Positions 37,731-46,730 of a stretch of 64,000 nt of DNA are shown here, in pieces. The notes beneath the pieces were generated by a model, which was given only the letters and a program-made list of their open reading frames with translations, was not told the DNA's origin and made no database searches. Each line of letters opens with the position of its first letter. Position 1 is the stretch's first letter. Source of the DNA: Maritalea porphyrae (GTDB lineage: Bacteria; Pseudomonadota; Alphaproteobacteria; Rhizobiales; Devosiaceae); the NCBI RefSeq assembly GCF_027213965.1, contig NZ_JAPWGX010000002.1, forward strand, positions 62,001 to 126,000, in the 5' to 3' direction. The position numbers and the translations under genes are program-made.

Positions 37731-38580
37731 TGCGGTTCTCCGATGGGGTATACCAGTTCAAGATTTCGCGGTAGTTGACCACTTGTCCGATCACAACAAT
37801 GGCGGGCGTTGGCACGTCTTCGCGTTCAACAAATGCGCCCGCTTCTCCAAGCGTGGTGATTGCCACCGACTGTTCGGGCAGCGTGGTATTTGAAAGTATA
37901 GCGAGAGCGTCTTCTGGTTTGCGGCCGGCTGCTATCAGTTTTTCGGAAATTGAGCTGAGGTGTTTCACCGCCATAAACATGACGATGACAGGGGCGGCAG
38001 TTGCGATAGATTGCCAATCAACAGCATGGGGCACCTCGCCTGTTTCATCATGTCCCGTGAGGAAGATCACCGCTTGATTGATATCGCGGTGAGTAACGGG
38101 AATTCCGGCATAAGCAAGCCCGCCGATACCCGAAGTGATGCCCGGCACAATGCGAAATTTCACACCCGCTTTGGCCAATGTTTCACTTTCTTCACCGCCT
38201 CGGCCAAAAACAAATGGATCGCCGCCCTTAAGGCGCAAAACCTTTTTGCCTTCTTTTGCCCAATCGATCAGGCTTATTGAAATGTCTTTTTGTTTTGGCG
38301 AAGGTTTTCCGCCGCGCTTGCCTGCATAAATGCATTGAGCATTTGGGTTGGCGAATTTGAGCAGCTCTTTGCCCACGAGGGCGTCATAAACGATCACGTC
38401 TGCCTGCCCCAAAGCGTAATAGCCAAGCATTGAAATCAGGCCAGCAGCACCCGGCCCTGCGCCCACAAGCCAAACAGTGCCCGGTTCAAAGGGAGGGAAA
38501 TCCGCATCATCCATACGCCCGAAATGGCCTTGCGGCTGATCCGGGGCGAACAAATTTTTGAGGCGATGCAAAAAGCTCAT
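37723..38580 (-). CDS. cobA: Uroporphyrinogen-III C-methyltransferase
   Basis: Methylates uroporphyrinogen III at C2 and C7 to precorrin-2, the entry step for B12 and siroheme. The 285-residue protein has LVGAGPGAAGLISM (SAM-binding glycine motif), the RLKGGDPFVFGRGGEE signature, and GITSGIGGLAYAGIPVTHR. About 35 extra residues precede the core. No CysG-type dehydrogenase domain is present. It is divergent from cbiD with a 50-bp gap. Confidence 0.95.
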   Translation of the reverse strand: MSFLHRLKNLFAPDQPQGHFGRMDDADFPPFEPGTVWLVGAGPGAAGLISMLGYYALGQADVIVYDALVGKELLKFANPNAQCIYAGKRGGKPSPKQKDISISLIDWAKEGKKVLRLKGGDPFVFGRGGEESETLAKAGVKFRIVPGITSGIGGLAYAGIPVTHRDINQAVIFLTGHDETGEVPHAVDWQSIATAAPVIVMFMAVKHLSSISEKLIAAGRKPEDALAILSNTTLPEQSVAITTLGEAGAFVEREDVPTPAIVVIGQVVNYREILNWYTPSENRIG

Positions 38581-38630
38581 CTAAACTTCTTTCTTTGCGC
38601 GACGTCGTGGCCGCTATATAGAACATTGAT

Positions 38631-39722
38631 ATGAGTGCGGACAGCCAAAAACAACCCGATCAATTGCGCCGTGGCTGGACCACAGGCGCATGCGCCACCG
38701 CAGCAACAGTTGCCGCGCTTGAAGCGCTGTTGGGCGACGGCTTTCCCGATCCTGTTTCGATCACCCTGCCCGGTAAACAAACCCCCAGTTTTGCATTGGC
38801 CACCGAAGAATTGGGCAAGGGGTATGCGCAATGCGGCATCATTAAAGATGCTGGCGACGATCCGGACGTAACCCATGGAGCGATGATTATCGCGCGGGTT
38901 CAAATCGGAGCACCCGGCAGTGGCGTTACCTTTAAAGCTGGAACGGGCGTTGGCACTTTCACCAAACCGGGACTGCCGCTGCCGCCAGGCGAGCCGGCCA
39001 TCAACCCTGTGCCGCGCAAAATGATGCGTGAGCATGTAGAAGTGATTTGCGAAAAACATGGCATTTCGCCCGATGTGGAAATCACTGTTTCGGTGCCCAC
39101 AGGCGAGGAGCTGGCGGATAAAACGTGGAACCCAAGACTGGGCATTTTGGGCGGCATTTCGATTTTGGGCACCACAGGGATTGTCATCCCCTATAGTTGC
39201 GCGGCGTGGATACATTCGATCCATCGCGGCATCGATGTGGCGTGGGCTGAAGGCCTGCCGCATGTTGTCGGCTCCACCGGCGACACGTCTGAAAAAGCGG
39301 CGATGGCACATCTTGACTTGCCCATGGAAGCCTATCTGGATATGGGCGATTTTGTTGGTGGTTTGCTCAAATATCTCAAGAAAAACCCGGTGCCGCGCCT
39401 GACCATTGCTGGCGGTTTTGCAAAGCTCGTGAAATTGGCGCAAGGGCATATGGATTTGCATTCAGGTCGCTCCCAGGTTGATTTCAACTGGTTGGCGGCT
39501 GAAGTGCGCGCGCTTGGTGGCACAGACGACCTTGTCGCGCAAATATTGGAGGCGAAAACCGCCAAACATGTTCTGGAAATGTGCCAAGATGCCGGCCTTA
39601 GTATTGCGGACCGTGTTGCGGAACTGGCCAACAAACAAGCGCAAAGCAAGTTGGATATCAACAAGACCAAAACAAGTGTTTTGGTGGTGGATCGAATTGG
39701 GGTTATAATCGCGAACAGCTAA
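38631..39722 (+). CDS. cbiD: Cobalt-precorrin-5B (C1)-methyltransferase
   Basis: Enzyme of the early-cobalt-insertion route that methylates C1 after acetaldehyde release. The 363-residue protein begins with LRRGWTTGACATAA, the family hallmark, and contains GTGVGTFTKPGLPLPPGEPAINPVPR (split into GVGTFTKPGL and PVPRKMM here as key parts). This family is distinct from the aerobic CobF. It forms a plus-strand pair with cobK 21 nt downstream. No strong ribosome site is visible before the ATG. Confidence 0.96.
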   Translation: MSADSQKQPDQLRRGWTTGACATAATVAALEALLGDGFPDPVSITLPGKQTPSFALATEELGKGYAQCGIIKDAGDDPDVTHGAMIIARVQIGAPGSGVTFKAGTGVGTFTKPGLPLPPGEPAINPVPRKMMREHVEVICEKHGISPDVEITVSVPTGEELADKTWNPRLGILGGISILGTTGIVIPYSCAAWIHSIHRGIDVAWAEGLPHVVGSTGDTSEKAAMAHLDLPMEAYLDMGDFVGGLLKYLKKNPVPRLTIAGGFAKLVKLAQGHMDLHSGRSQVDFNWLAAEVRALGGTDDLVAQILEAKTAKHVLEMCQDAGLSIADRVAELANKQAQSKLDINKTKTSVLVVDRIGVIIANS

Positions 39723-39743
39723 TCGCAACTTGGAGGTGGAACT

Positions 39744-40484
39744 ATGCGAATTTTGGTATTCGGCGGCACCGGAGAAGCGATTGATTTGGCGAACGGATTG
39801 GTCCGGCAGGGCCATCAGGTTACCACGTCGCTCGCCGGACGAACGCGCAAGCCGCGCCTGCCCAATGGGCACATTCACACTGGCGGTTTTGGCGGCACGC
39901 AAGGGTTGATCGATTTTATCGGTCGCAATGGTTTTGAGATGATCATTGACGCCACGCACCCATTTGCTGCGACCATGTCGACCCATATTGTAGATGCTTG
40001 CGTTGAGATGAACAAACCCATGCTGCGCCTGACGCGCGAAGCCTGGCAAGCAAGCGTTGATGACAATTGGAACCATGTATCGGACATTGAAGCGGCAGCT
40101 AAACAATTGCCAGCGGATGCGCACGCGCTGGTCACGGTTGGTCGCCAACATATTGAGCCTTTGGTTTTGCGTACTGACTGTAAAATATTCGTGCGGGCGA
40201 TTGAGCACCCCGAAGTGATTTTGCCTTCTCACGTGACCGTGATTTTGGAGCGCCCGCCGTTCCGATTGAGCGACGAATTGGCCTTTATGCGAAAACACGA
40301 AATCACCCATTTGGTCTCCAAGAATGCGGGCGGCGGTCAAACCGCTGCCAAGCTTGAAGCAGCGCGCATGGTTGGGGCAAAGGTGATCATGATTGAACGC
40401 CCACTGTTGCCAGAAGCGCCCGAGGTTTATTCGGTTGATGCGGCACTGCAATTTGTTGCCGATCATTCAGCCTCCGCTGCCTGA
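39744..40484 (+). CDS. cobK: Precorrin-6A / cobalt-precorrin-6A reductase
   Basis: NADPH-dependent reductase of the corrin ring (CbiJ/CobK). The 246-residue protein starts with the dinucleotide-binding ILVFGGTGEAIDLANGL and has DATHPFAATMSTH and THLVSKNAGGGQTAAKLEAA, the usual conserved regions. An excellent GGAGGTGG ribosome site precedes the ATG. The 3' end overlaps cobM convergently by 22 nt. Confidence 0.95.
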   Translation: MRILVFGGTGEAIDLANGLVRQGHQVTTSLAGRTRKPRLPNGHIHTGGFGGTQGLIDFIGRNGFEMIIDATHPFAATMSTHIVDACVEMNKPMLRLTREAWQASVDDNWNHVSDIEAAAKQLPADAHALVTVGRQHIEPLVLRTDCKIFVRAIEHPEVILPSHVTVILERPPFRLSDELAFMRKHEITHLVSKNAGGGQTAAKLEAARMVGAKVIMIERPLLPEAPEVYSVDAALQFVADHSASAA

Positions 40485-41254
40485 CGCTTTTTCTTTTTGC
40501 CCTTGTTGCGCAGCACATGGGCGAAGTCAGCGCTATATAGCTCGCTGTCGCGGAATTGTTTTTGGCCGAATACTTTGCCAACGAATATCAAGGCTGTGCG
40601 GGTGATTTTTTCTGCCCGCACATCGGCGCGCATGTCTTTGAGCGTTGTGGTGATGAACTTCTCGTCCGGCCAAGTGGCACGGTAAGCGACAATCACCGGG
40701 CAATCTTCGCCATAATACGGGGTCAGGGTTTCTTCGACATATTTAAGGTTACGGATCGACAAGTGGATCGCAAGGGTTGCGCGTGACTGGCCCAAAATCT
40801 CAAGCGTTTCATGCTCGGGCATGGATGATGCTTTGCCCGACGTGCGGGTGATGATGATGGTTTGTGCGATCTCTGGCAGGGTCAATTCAGTTTGCAATTT
40901 CGCTGCCGCGCCAGCAAAAGCGGGCACGCCGGGCACCACTTCGTAGGGGATTTGCAAATCATCGAGACGGCGCATTTGCTCGGCTACGGCGCCATAGATC
41001 GATGGGTCGCCCGAATGCACACGTGCCACGTCTTCACCGCGCTCGTGTGCTGATCTCATGTCCTCAATAATCTCACGAAGGTTCATGGGCGCGGTGTCTT
41101 TCACCAATGCCCCTTCAGGAGCAGCTTCCACGATCTCGGTTGGAACCAATGAGCCTGCATAAAGGCATGTGGGGCAGCGCTCGATCAGTTTGAGGCCACG
41201 CACGGTAATGAGGTCTGCAGCGCCAGGGCCTGCGCCAATGAAATATACGGTCAT
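40463..41254 (-). CDS. cobM: Precorrin-4 C11-methyltransferase
   Basis: SAM-dependent methyltransferase (CbiF/CobM, 263 residues) acting at C11. It has VYFIGAGPGAADLITVRG, LYAGSLVPTE, RVHSGDPSIYGAVAEQM and IPYEVVPGVPAFAGAAA, all hallmarks of the family. The C-terminal tail is basic (GKKKKRQAAE). Start overlaps the stop of the CbiG-CobJ gene (ATGA), so translation is coupled. Confidence 0.96.
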   Translation of the reverse strand: MTVYFIGAGPGAADLITVRGLKLIERCPTCLYAGSLVPTEIVEAAPEGALVKDTAPMNLREIIEDMRSAHERGEDVARVHSGDPSIYGAVAEQMRRLDDLQIPYEVVPGVPAFAGAAAKLQTELTLPEIAQTIIITRTSGKASSMPEHETLEILGQSRATLAIHLSIRNLKYVEETLTPYYGEDCPVIVAYRATWPDEKFITTTLKDMRADVRAEKITRTALIFVGKVFGQKQFRDSELYSADFAHVLRNKGKKKKRQAAEAE

Positions 41255-43041
41255 GATGCTTGATCCATTTTTGCGGCTTTCTTCGCGTAGCCGCGCGGCG
41301 TATAGGCGACAGTTTCGCCAGAACCACGTTTGAAGCTTTTTGATTGGGATGAGCCGAACATAACGATGGTCAGCATGTCGATATCTTCAGGGTTAAACTC
41401 GCCCAATTCAACCACCCGCACTTTTTCCGCAGTGCGTCCGAGATTGGACGCGATCACAACCGGTGTATTGTTGGGGCGATGGTTCAAAAACTTCTCTTTG
41501 GCGATTTCAATCAGGTCCGTGCGACGCATGGAGCGCGGATTGTAGAAAGCGGTTACGAAGTCTCCTGCTGCGGCAGCATCCAAACGTTTGAGAATATCCT
41601 CCCGCGGGGTCAGCAAATCCGACAAGGAGATACAGCAAAAATCATGACCTATTAGCGCGCCTGATTTTGCGGCGGCAGCTTGGAAAGCGGAAATGCCGGG
41701 GCATGTTTCTATCGCCACGCGTTTAGCCGCGTCGGATATGGCGCGGTCGCCTGTTGCGGCCAGCAATTCGTAGATCAAAGCACCCATGGCGAAAATGTTC
41801 GCATCGCCTGAACAAATCAGCGCGACCTGTTTGCCGCTGCCTGCCAACTCAAGCGCATGGCGCACGCGCAACTCTTCTTCACCCAAGGCAAAACGATGTT
41901 CGATTTGATCGGTTTTAGCGTCGGCAGCGAGATCCAGATACAATCCGTACCCAACCCAATCGCTGGTACGGCGCAGAGCCATATCTGCTATAGGGGTGCG
42001 CAATTGGTTGGTGCCGGGGCCAAGGCCCACAAGATAGAGAGCACCCGCTAGAGTGCCGAACGCATCAACGTCAATTGGTGTTTCGCTGATACCTATGGCG
42101 CAAGTTGCTTTGTTGGTCTTTTGCTTTTCGACCAACAGGGCTCCTGCTTTAATCGCCGATGCCTCTGCAACTGATGGGGTGCCAACTTCGCTTAAAACCA
42201 CCGTTGAAGGATTGGGGACGCGGGCTGCCTCTTGTTTCAACTGATCGGCGGTGAATGTGCGCAAAGGTACATTAAAATGGCTTGCAGCGGCATCGAGCGC
42301 TGCTTCATCTGACTTCAAGTCAATGGACGCAATGGCAGCGATTGCGAGCGGTGAAATGTTGTTTTCGGCCAGTGTTTTTTCGACCAGTGCGATCACGTGA
42401 TCAGCTGGACAATGGCGTTCGCACCCAATGCCAACGATCAAGTTCTTTGGTACGATATGGAGTGATGCACCGTCTTGTACCAGATGATCAATCGCCACAT
42501 TCACAGTGCCATCTTTTAAGAGCAGGCTACTTTTTTCAAGCCAGGGGGCATTGCCGACCAGATTGATTTTTTCGCCCGCGAGCAATTTCGCCATGGCAGA
42601 TTTGGCCGCATCGGGGTTTGCCAAAACGTAACCAAATGGAGGCTCGTCCAAAGAGATGCCCAAGACATTGTCGCTTGCCGTGGTGATGGCGGCGTTGCCG
42701 CCAAGCAATGCTGAGAGATCTAAAGCCAATTGGTTCGCGCCGTGGTGCCCACCTAAAAGGGGCACCGCTTGCTCGCCATTGGGCGACACGGCAACAACTG
42801 CTGGTTCTGACCTTTTTTCGCTTAGAATAGGTGCGAGATAGCGCACCAAAATGCCGGATGCACAAACGCCAACAATTGAGCGCTCAGCGCTATAGGCGGA
42901 TTGCAGAATCGCTATGCTGTCTTGACCATCCTTATCGCTTTTAAGCCAAAGTTGGCCGTTCAGGTGGTCAGCGATTTTTCGTGCGGTTGTGTCGCCAGCA
43001 ACGGAGAATGAGACGACCAGAGGTGATTTTATTTGCCCCAT
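41251..43041 (-). CDS. cobJ: CbiG-CobJ fusion: cobalt-precorrin-5A hydrolase plus precorrin-3B C17-methyltransferase
   Basis: 596-residue fused enzyme. Residues 1 to about 335 form a CbiG protein, with an N-domain (VVSFSVAGDTTARKIADHL), a linker, and a CobE/CbiG C-domain starting GIGCERHCPADHVI. Residues from about 345 are CobJ/CbiH, with LYLVGLGPGTNQL, ALICSGDANIFAMGAL and ETCPGISAFQAAAAKSGALIGHDF. CbiG opens the delta-lactone and releases acetaldehyde in the cobalt-early route, while CobJ makes the ring contraction. Fusion of successive steps is known. Ribosome site AAGGAG; overlaps cobI by 13 nt. Confidence 0.94.
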   Translation of the reverse strand: MGQIKSPLVVSFSVAGDTTARKIADHLNGQLWLKSDKDGQDSIAILQSAYSAERSIVGVCASGILVRYLAPILSEKRSEPAVVAVSPNGEQAVPLLGGHHGANQLALDLSALLGGNAAITTASDNVLGISLDEPPFGYVLANPDAAKSAMAKLLAGEKINLVGNAPWLEKSSLLLKDGTVNVAIDHLVQDGASLHIVPKNLIVGIGCERHCPADHVIALVEKTLAENNISPLAIAAIASIDLKSDEAALDAAASHFNVPLRTFTADQLKQEAARVPNPSTVVLSEVGTPSVAEASAIKAGALLVEKQKTNKATCAIGISETPIDVDAFGTLAGALYLVGLGPGTNQLRTPIADMALRRTSDWVGYGLYLDLAADAKTDQIEHRFALGEEELRVRHALELAGSGKQVALICSGDANIFAMGALIYELLAATGDRAISDAAKRVAIETCPGISAFQAAAAKSGALIGHDFCCISLSDLLTPREDILKRLDAAAAGDFVTAFYNPRSMRRTDLIEIAKEKFLNHRPNNTPVVIASNLGRTAEKVRVVELGEFNPEDIDMLTIVMFGSSQSKSFKRGSGETVAYTPRGYAKKAAKMDQAS

Positions 43042-43733
43042 GCTTCATCTCCTTTGTAACAGAGGATGGTTGAAAAATAGGGGCGTTCGTCTTTGGCAAA
43101 ATCCATTAGTGGCGTCACCTTTTGGCAGTTTTGGGTGGCATGTTCCACCACGATGGCGTTTGCGGCGTGCCCCGTTTGCGTGAGCACATCACGGATCCGA
43201 TCAAAATGGCGACCAACTTTGATGATGGCGGCGCTTTGGGTGTGATTGAGTTCAAAAATCAGTTTTTCGCTGTCTAGGGGCGCTGGCAAAACCTTGAGGG
43301 TTTCGTTGCGCGCAGCCAGCGGACGGCCAATGGCAGATGCGGTGGCGGTGAGTGAAGTAATGCCGGGCACAATTGAAACACGCGCCTGAGGCAAGCGCTC
43401 TATCATATACATGGCCGAGCCATAAAACAGCGGGTCACCTTCGCACAAGTAAGCAACCGACTTGCCTTCATCAAGAAGAGACGAAATCGTCTTGGCAATC
43501 TGGTCGTAGGCCTGTTGTGCTGGTTCGCGTTCAACTTTCATTGGCACATTGACCGGCAATCGGACTGCAGTCGCACCGATGTGCATTTGAGCAATCGACA
43601 AGGAAAGTGAAGTTTCGCCAGGCTTTTGCGGATAGACCACTACATCGGCTGCGCCAATGGCATTGACCGCCTTGAGGGTTAACAACTCGGGGTCGCCCGG
43701 TCCAACGCCTACAAGGGTCAGCGTGCCGCTCAT
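43029..43733 (-). CDS. cobI: Precorrin-2 C20-methyltransferase
   Basis: SAM-dependent methyltransferase (CbiL/CobI, 234 residues) that methylates C20 of (cobalt-)precorrin-2. Family features: TLVGVGPGDPELLTLKAV, AYLCEGDPLFYGSAMYMIERL and VSIVPGITSLTATASAIG. Given CbiX and CbiG in the same cluster, cobalt-precorrin-2 (CbiL activity) is probably its substrate. ATGA overlap with cobL upstream and 13-nt overlap with the fusion gene downstream. Confidence 0.95.
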   Translation of the reverse strand: MSGTLTLVGVGPGDPELLTLKAVNAIGAADVVVYPQKPGETSLSLSIAQMHIGATAVRLPVNVPMKVEREPAQQAYDQIAKTISSLLDEGKSVAYLCEGDPLFYGSAMYMIERLPQARVSIVPGITSLTATASAIGRPLAARNETLKVLPAPLDSEKLIFELNHTQSAAIIKVGRHFDRIRDVLTQTGHAANAIVVEHATQNCQKVTPLMDFAKDERPYFSTILCYKGDEAWGK

Positions 43734-44959
43734 TGTTCAACCTCTTGCGGTTTGGCGACATTCCATTGGGTTACTGCCATGCGCGGGCGCAGCGCTTTGT
43801 GTGCGCCAACATTGTCCAAATGTGAAATCTCTATTCGGGCCATGTCGCCGCCATGTTTTTCAAGCCGGTGCACCAATGCCATTTCACCGTCCAGGGTTAC
43901 TGCGTTGGCGACCAACCGACCACCGGGTTTTAAAGCGGCCCAACAGAAATCAAATAGTGCTTCATTGCCCACATCACCGCCCATAAATATCGCATCGGGC
44001 GCATCTAGTCCTTCAAGACTTTCAGGTGCTTGGCCTGAAACAATTTTGAGCCCGGGAACACCAAGCGCCTTGCGGTTTTTTTCGATCATTTCAATGCGCG
44101 TCGCGTGACGCTCAAAACAAGTAGCGATTGCACGGGGTGCCGCCCGCATCCACTCAATCGCAACCGAGCCACATCCTGCGCCCACGTCCCACAATTGTTG
44201 GCCCGGCAACGGCGCTAGTTTGGCCAAAGTGGCAGCACGCACTTCCCGTTTTGTCAATTGCCCATCATGCACGAAGGCACCATCTGGCAGACCGGGCAAA
44301 GGTGGCAATATCGGCGCACGCTCATCCGCGACACAATCGATGGCAACAGTGTTGAGATTACCCACGCCTTTGTTGGAGTGATCCTTTGCCAAGAACTCGG
44401 CTTGGCTTTCTGTTTCCCCGCCCATGGCGTTGAGCACTGTCATTTGGCTTTCACCATAGCCACGGTTGGTCAAAAGTTTTGCAATTTCTGCAACAGTGCT
44501 CGCATCGCTTGTTAGCGCCAAAATGCGTTGACCCGGTACAATATGGGAATGAAGGATATCAACAGGACGGCCATGCACAGAGATGCATTGAACATTTTGT
44601 AGCGGCCATTTCATGCGCGCTGCGGCAAGTGAAAAAGCAGAAGGCGCTGGGTGAATTTCGAATTCTTCCGGCGCAATGTGTGCGGTAAGCGTTGCGCCAA
44701 TGCCAAACCATGTGGGATCGCCGGTGGCTAATATCACCGTTGGCGTACCGCGATAGGACAGGATTTGCTCTATCATTGCGCTAAGCGGTGATTGCCAAGT
44801 GACCAAACGGTCATCGAGTTCGCGCACCTTTGGTAGACTACGTGGCGGGCCAATGATTATTTTGGCTGAATCAAGTAACGCGCGCTGTTCGGGCGCGAGC
44901 GATTTCACCCCGCGCGCGGTTACGCCAACGACATGTAGCCAAGGTTCACTCATGACCAT
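43730..44959 (-). CDS. cobL: Precorrin-6Y C5,15-methyltransferase (decarboxylating)
   Basis: Bifunctional CbiE-CbiT fusion (409 residues). It methylates C5 and C15 and decarboxylates the acetate on ring C. The N-terminal CbiE-type part has VVGVTARGVKSL and TVILATGDPTWFGIGATL. The C-terminal CbiT part begins near residue 235, with the SAM motif LWDVGAGCGSVAIEW and DAIFMGGDVG. Its start overlaps the cobH end by 10 nt. Confidence 0.95.
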   Translation of the reverse strand: MVMSEPWLHVVGVTARGVKSLAPEQRALLDSAKIIIGPPRSLPKVRELDDRLVTWQSPLSAMIEQILSYRGTPTVILATGDPTWFGIGATLTAHIAPEEFEIHPAPSAFSLAAARMKWPLQNVQCISVHGRPVDILHSHIVPGQRILALTSDASTVAEIAKLLTNRGYGESQMTVLNAMGGETESQAEFLAKDHSNKGVGNLNTVAIDCVADERAPILPPLPGLPDGAFVHDGQLTKREVRAATLAKLAPLPGQQLWDVGAGCGSVAIEWMRAAPRAIATCFERHATRIEMIEKNRKALGVPGLKIVSGQAPESLEGLDAPDAIFMGGDVGNEALFDFCWAALKPGGRLVANAVTLDGEMALVHRLEKHGGDMARIEISHLDNVGAHKALRPRMAVTQWNVAKPQEVEQ

Positions 44960-45579
44960 TCTCCATCAATGGTGATTGCGTTTAGCGCTGCACTGGCCAT
45001 TGCCGACCCGCCTCGTCGTCCAAGAACGGTGACGAATGGAATGTCCAATTTCGCTTCCGACAATGCTTGTTTTGATTCAACGGCACCAACAAACCCCACG
45101 GGCGTTGCAATGATAGCTGCGGGTTTTGGCGCGCCTGCTTTAATCTGTTCAAGCAAATGAAACAGCGTCGTCGGTGCATTACCAATCACCACAATTGCGC
45201 CTTCAAGATCCGCTTTCCACAACTCAACTGCAGCCGCTGAGCGCGTGGTTTGCATTTGCTTGGCGAGCGTTGGAACTGACGGATCGTTCAGCGTGCATGT
45301 GGGCTCAAAACCTTGCGGCAGAAAACGGCGAATGATGCCTGAGCGTACCATTTCACAATCACACAAGATCGGGCGCCTTGCATTAAGTGCAGACGTGGCA
45401 GAACCCGCCACGTCGCCATGCCATCGGATATCGCTGGTCAAATCCACCATGCCGCACGCATGAATCATGCGCACCACTATTTTGCGCAAGGGTGCGGGGA
45501 ACTGATCCAACGCGGCCTCACGCTCTATTGTGGCAAAGCTTTCATCATAAATCGCTTGGGGATCGCGCAGCCAGTCCAC
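44950..45579 (-). CDS. cobH: Precorrin-8X methylmutase
   Basis: Moves the methyl group from C11 to C12 to give (hydrogeno)cobyrinate (CbiC/CobH, 209 residues). It has the catalytic-His region VVRMIHACGMVDLTSD, ILCDCEMVRSGI and PVGFVGAVESKQAL. The start is GTG at 45579, preceded by AAGGGA at suitable spacing and 5 nt after the cbiX stop. The next gene, cobL, overlaps its end. Confidence 0.95.
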   Translation of the reverse strand: MDWLRDPQAIYDESFATIEREAALDQFPAPLRKIVVRMIHACGMVDLTSDIRWHGDVAGSATSALNARRPILCDCEMVRSGIIRRFLPQGFEPTCTLNDPSVPTLAKQMQTTRSAAAVELWKADLEGAIVVIGNAPTTLFHLLEQIKAGAPKPAAIIATPVGFVGAVESKQALSEAKLDIPFVTVLGRRGGSAMASAALNAITIDGEWS

Positions 45580-45584
45580 GGGCT

Positions 45585-46730
45585 TTATCCCTTCCCTTTT
45601 GTAGATTGTTCCATGGTTTTTGGTCCTAATGGATGATCTGCAAACGGATAAGGGTGGTGAGCGTGGTCGTGGTGATGATCATGAGTGTGCGTATGGTCAT
45701 GGTCATGGTCATGACTGTGATCATGGCTATGCTCGTGCGCGTGAACTGGCGTCCACTCAAGGCCATGTTGTTTGCAGAACTCTTCGTTCCGACAAGATGC
45801 ATCACAATCGCCGTTGCAGGGGCAATTTTCCATGCCGCCGCCAATGCCCTCAACATGATGGTGATGGCTTTCTTGGGCCAGCCCCACTTCCGCTTCAAAG
45901 CCTAAAACTTGCTCTCGATATTTGCACATCTGGCAGTTCATTTTGTTTTCGCCATGAAGGGTTTCTTCAACGCGATCAATAAAGGTATCCACAACCAGAT
46001 CGTGGTCGTTAAGATAACCCGCTTTGATGAACTCTATGTCTGGATATTCTGCTGCCACTTCATCTGTGTAGCTATAAATCCGTTTCACCAACACACCGGT
46101 GAAAAGGAAATAGGGGAACACAACGATACGTTTGTAGCCAAGTTTGGTCGCATGGCGCAGTGCCGGCGCGGTCAGCGGAAAAGTGACGCCTGAATAAGCA
46201 ACTTCACCCCAACCAAAACCCATACCTTCCCACAACATACGCATGACTTTGGCGACATTTGAGTTGGCGTCCGGATCAGACGCACCGCGGCCCACGACAA
46301 CCAAAAGCGTTTCTTCACGCGGCACGTCGCCGCCCGCTTTAGCCAAAGCTTCTTCAATACGTTCGCCAGCGGCACGGATCATTTTCAAATCCACACCAAG
46401 TTCGCGCCCATAAATGACTTCCATCTCTGGGTTTTGCGCTTGATAGCTATTGAGCACCGAAGGAATATCGTTTTTGGCGTGACCAGCCGCAAATAGCATG
46501 CCAGGCACAGCCAATACCTTCTTGATCCCCTGATCCTTAAGCTTATTTAGCCCGTGGTGGATCACTGGATCTGCGAATTCCAAATAGCCATATTCAACCG
46601 GCACATCGCCAAGCTTCTCTTTTAAGCGATCTTTGAGGTGGGCAAATTCGCCCACCGCCAATTGGTTGCGGCTGCCGTGGCCGCACAACATTACTGCTGT
46701 GTCGGCCGGAAGGTTCAAATCGCGCTTCAC
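45585..46730 (-). CDS. cbiX: Sirohydrochlorin cobaltochelatase CbiX (long form) with Cys and His-rich tail
   Basis: Inserts cobalt into sirohydrochlorin at the start of the cobalt-early route. The 381-residue protein has a tandem class II chelatase core (catalytic His in MLCGHGSRNQ; second half FPYFLFTGVLVKRIY). It is followed by MNCQMCKYREQ (MxCxxC, near residue 262), a cysteine cluster CPCNGDCDASCRNEEFC, and a His/Asp-rich tail (about 333-372). Long CbiX proteins are known to carry a [4Fe-4S] cluster on MxCxxC and a His-rich metal-binding region. It overlaps the preceding small gene by 4 nt and heads the cobH-L-I-J-M run. Confidence 0.94.
   Translation of the reverse strand: MKRDLNLPADTAVMLCGHGSRNQLAVGEFAHLKDRLKEKLGDVPVEYGYLEFADPVIHHGLNKLKDQGIKKVLAVPGMLFAAGHAKNDIPSVLNSYQAQNPEMEVIYGRELGVDLKMIRAAGERIEEALAKAGGDVPREETLLVVVGRGASDPDANSNVAKVMRMLWEGMGFGWGEVAYSGVTFPLTAPALRHATKLGYKRIVVFPYFLFTGVLVKRIYSYTDEVAAEYPDIEFIKAGYLNDHDLVVDTFIDRVEETLHGENKMNCQMCKYREQVLGFEAEVGLAQESHHHHVEGIGGGMENCPCNGDCDASCRNEEFCKQHGLEWTPVHAHEHSHDHSHDHDHDHTHTHDHHHDHAHHPYPFADHPLGPKTMEQSTKGKG

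Noticed and set aside
38577-40466. Long minus-strand ORFs (294 and 334 residues) opposite cbiD and cobK
   Set aside because: The plus-strand products are unmistakable cobalamin enzymes. The reverse frames are rich in Arg, His and Asn, typical of antisense of GC-biased coding DNA.
45633-45905. Plus-strand ORF rich in Met and Val opposite the cbiX tail
   Set aside because: It is the antisense reading of the His/Asp-rich tail codons (CAT/GAT repeats), with no ribosome site or family features.
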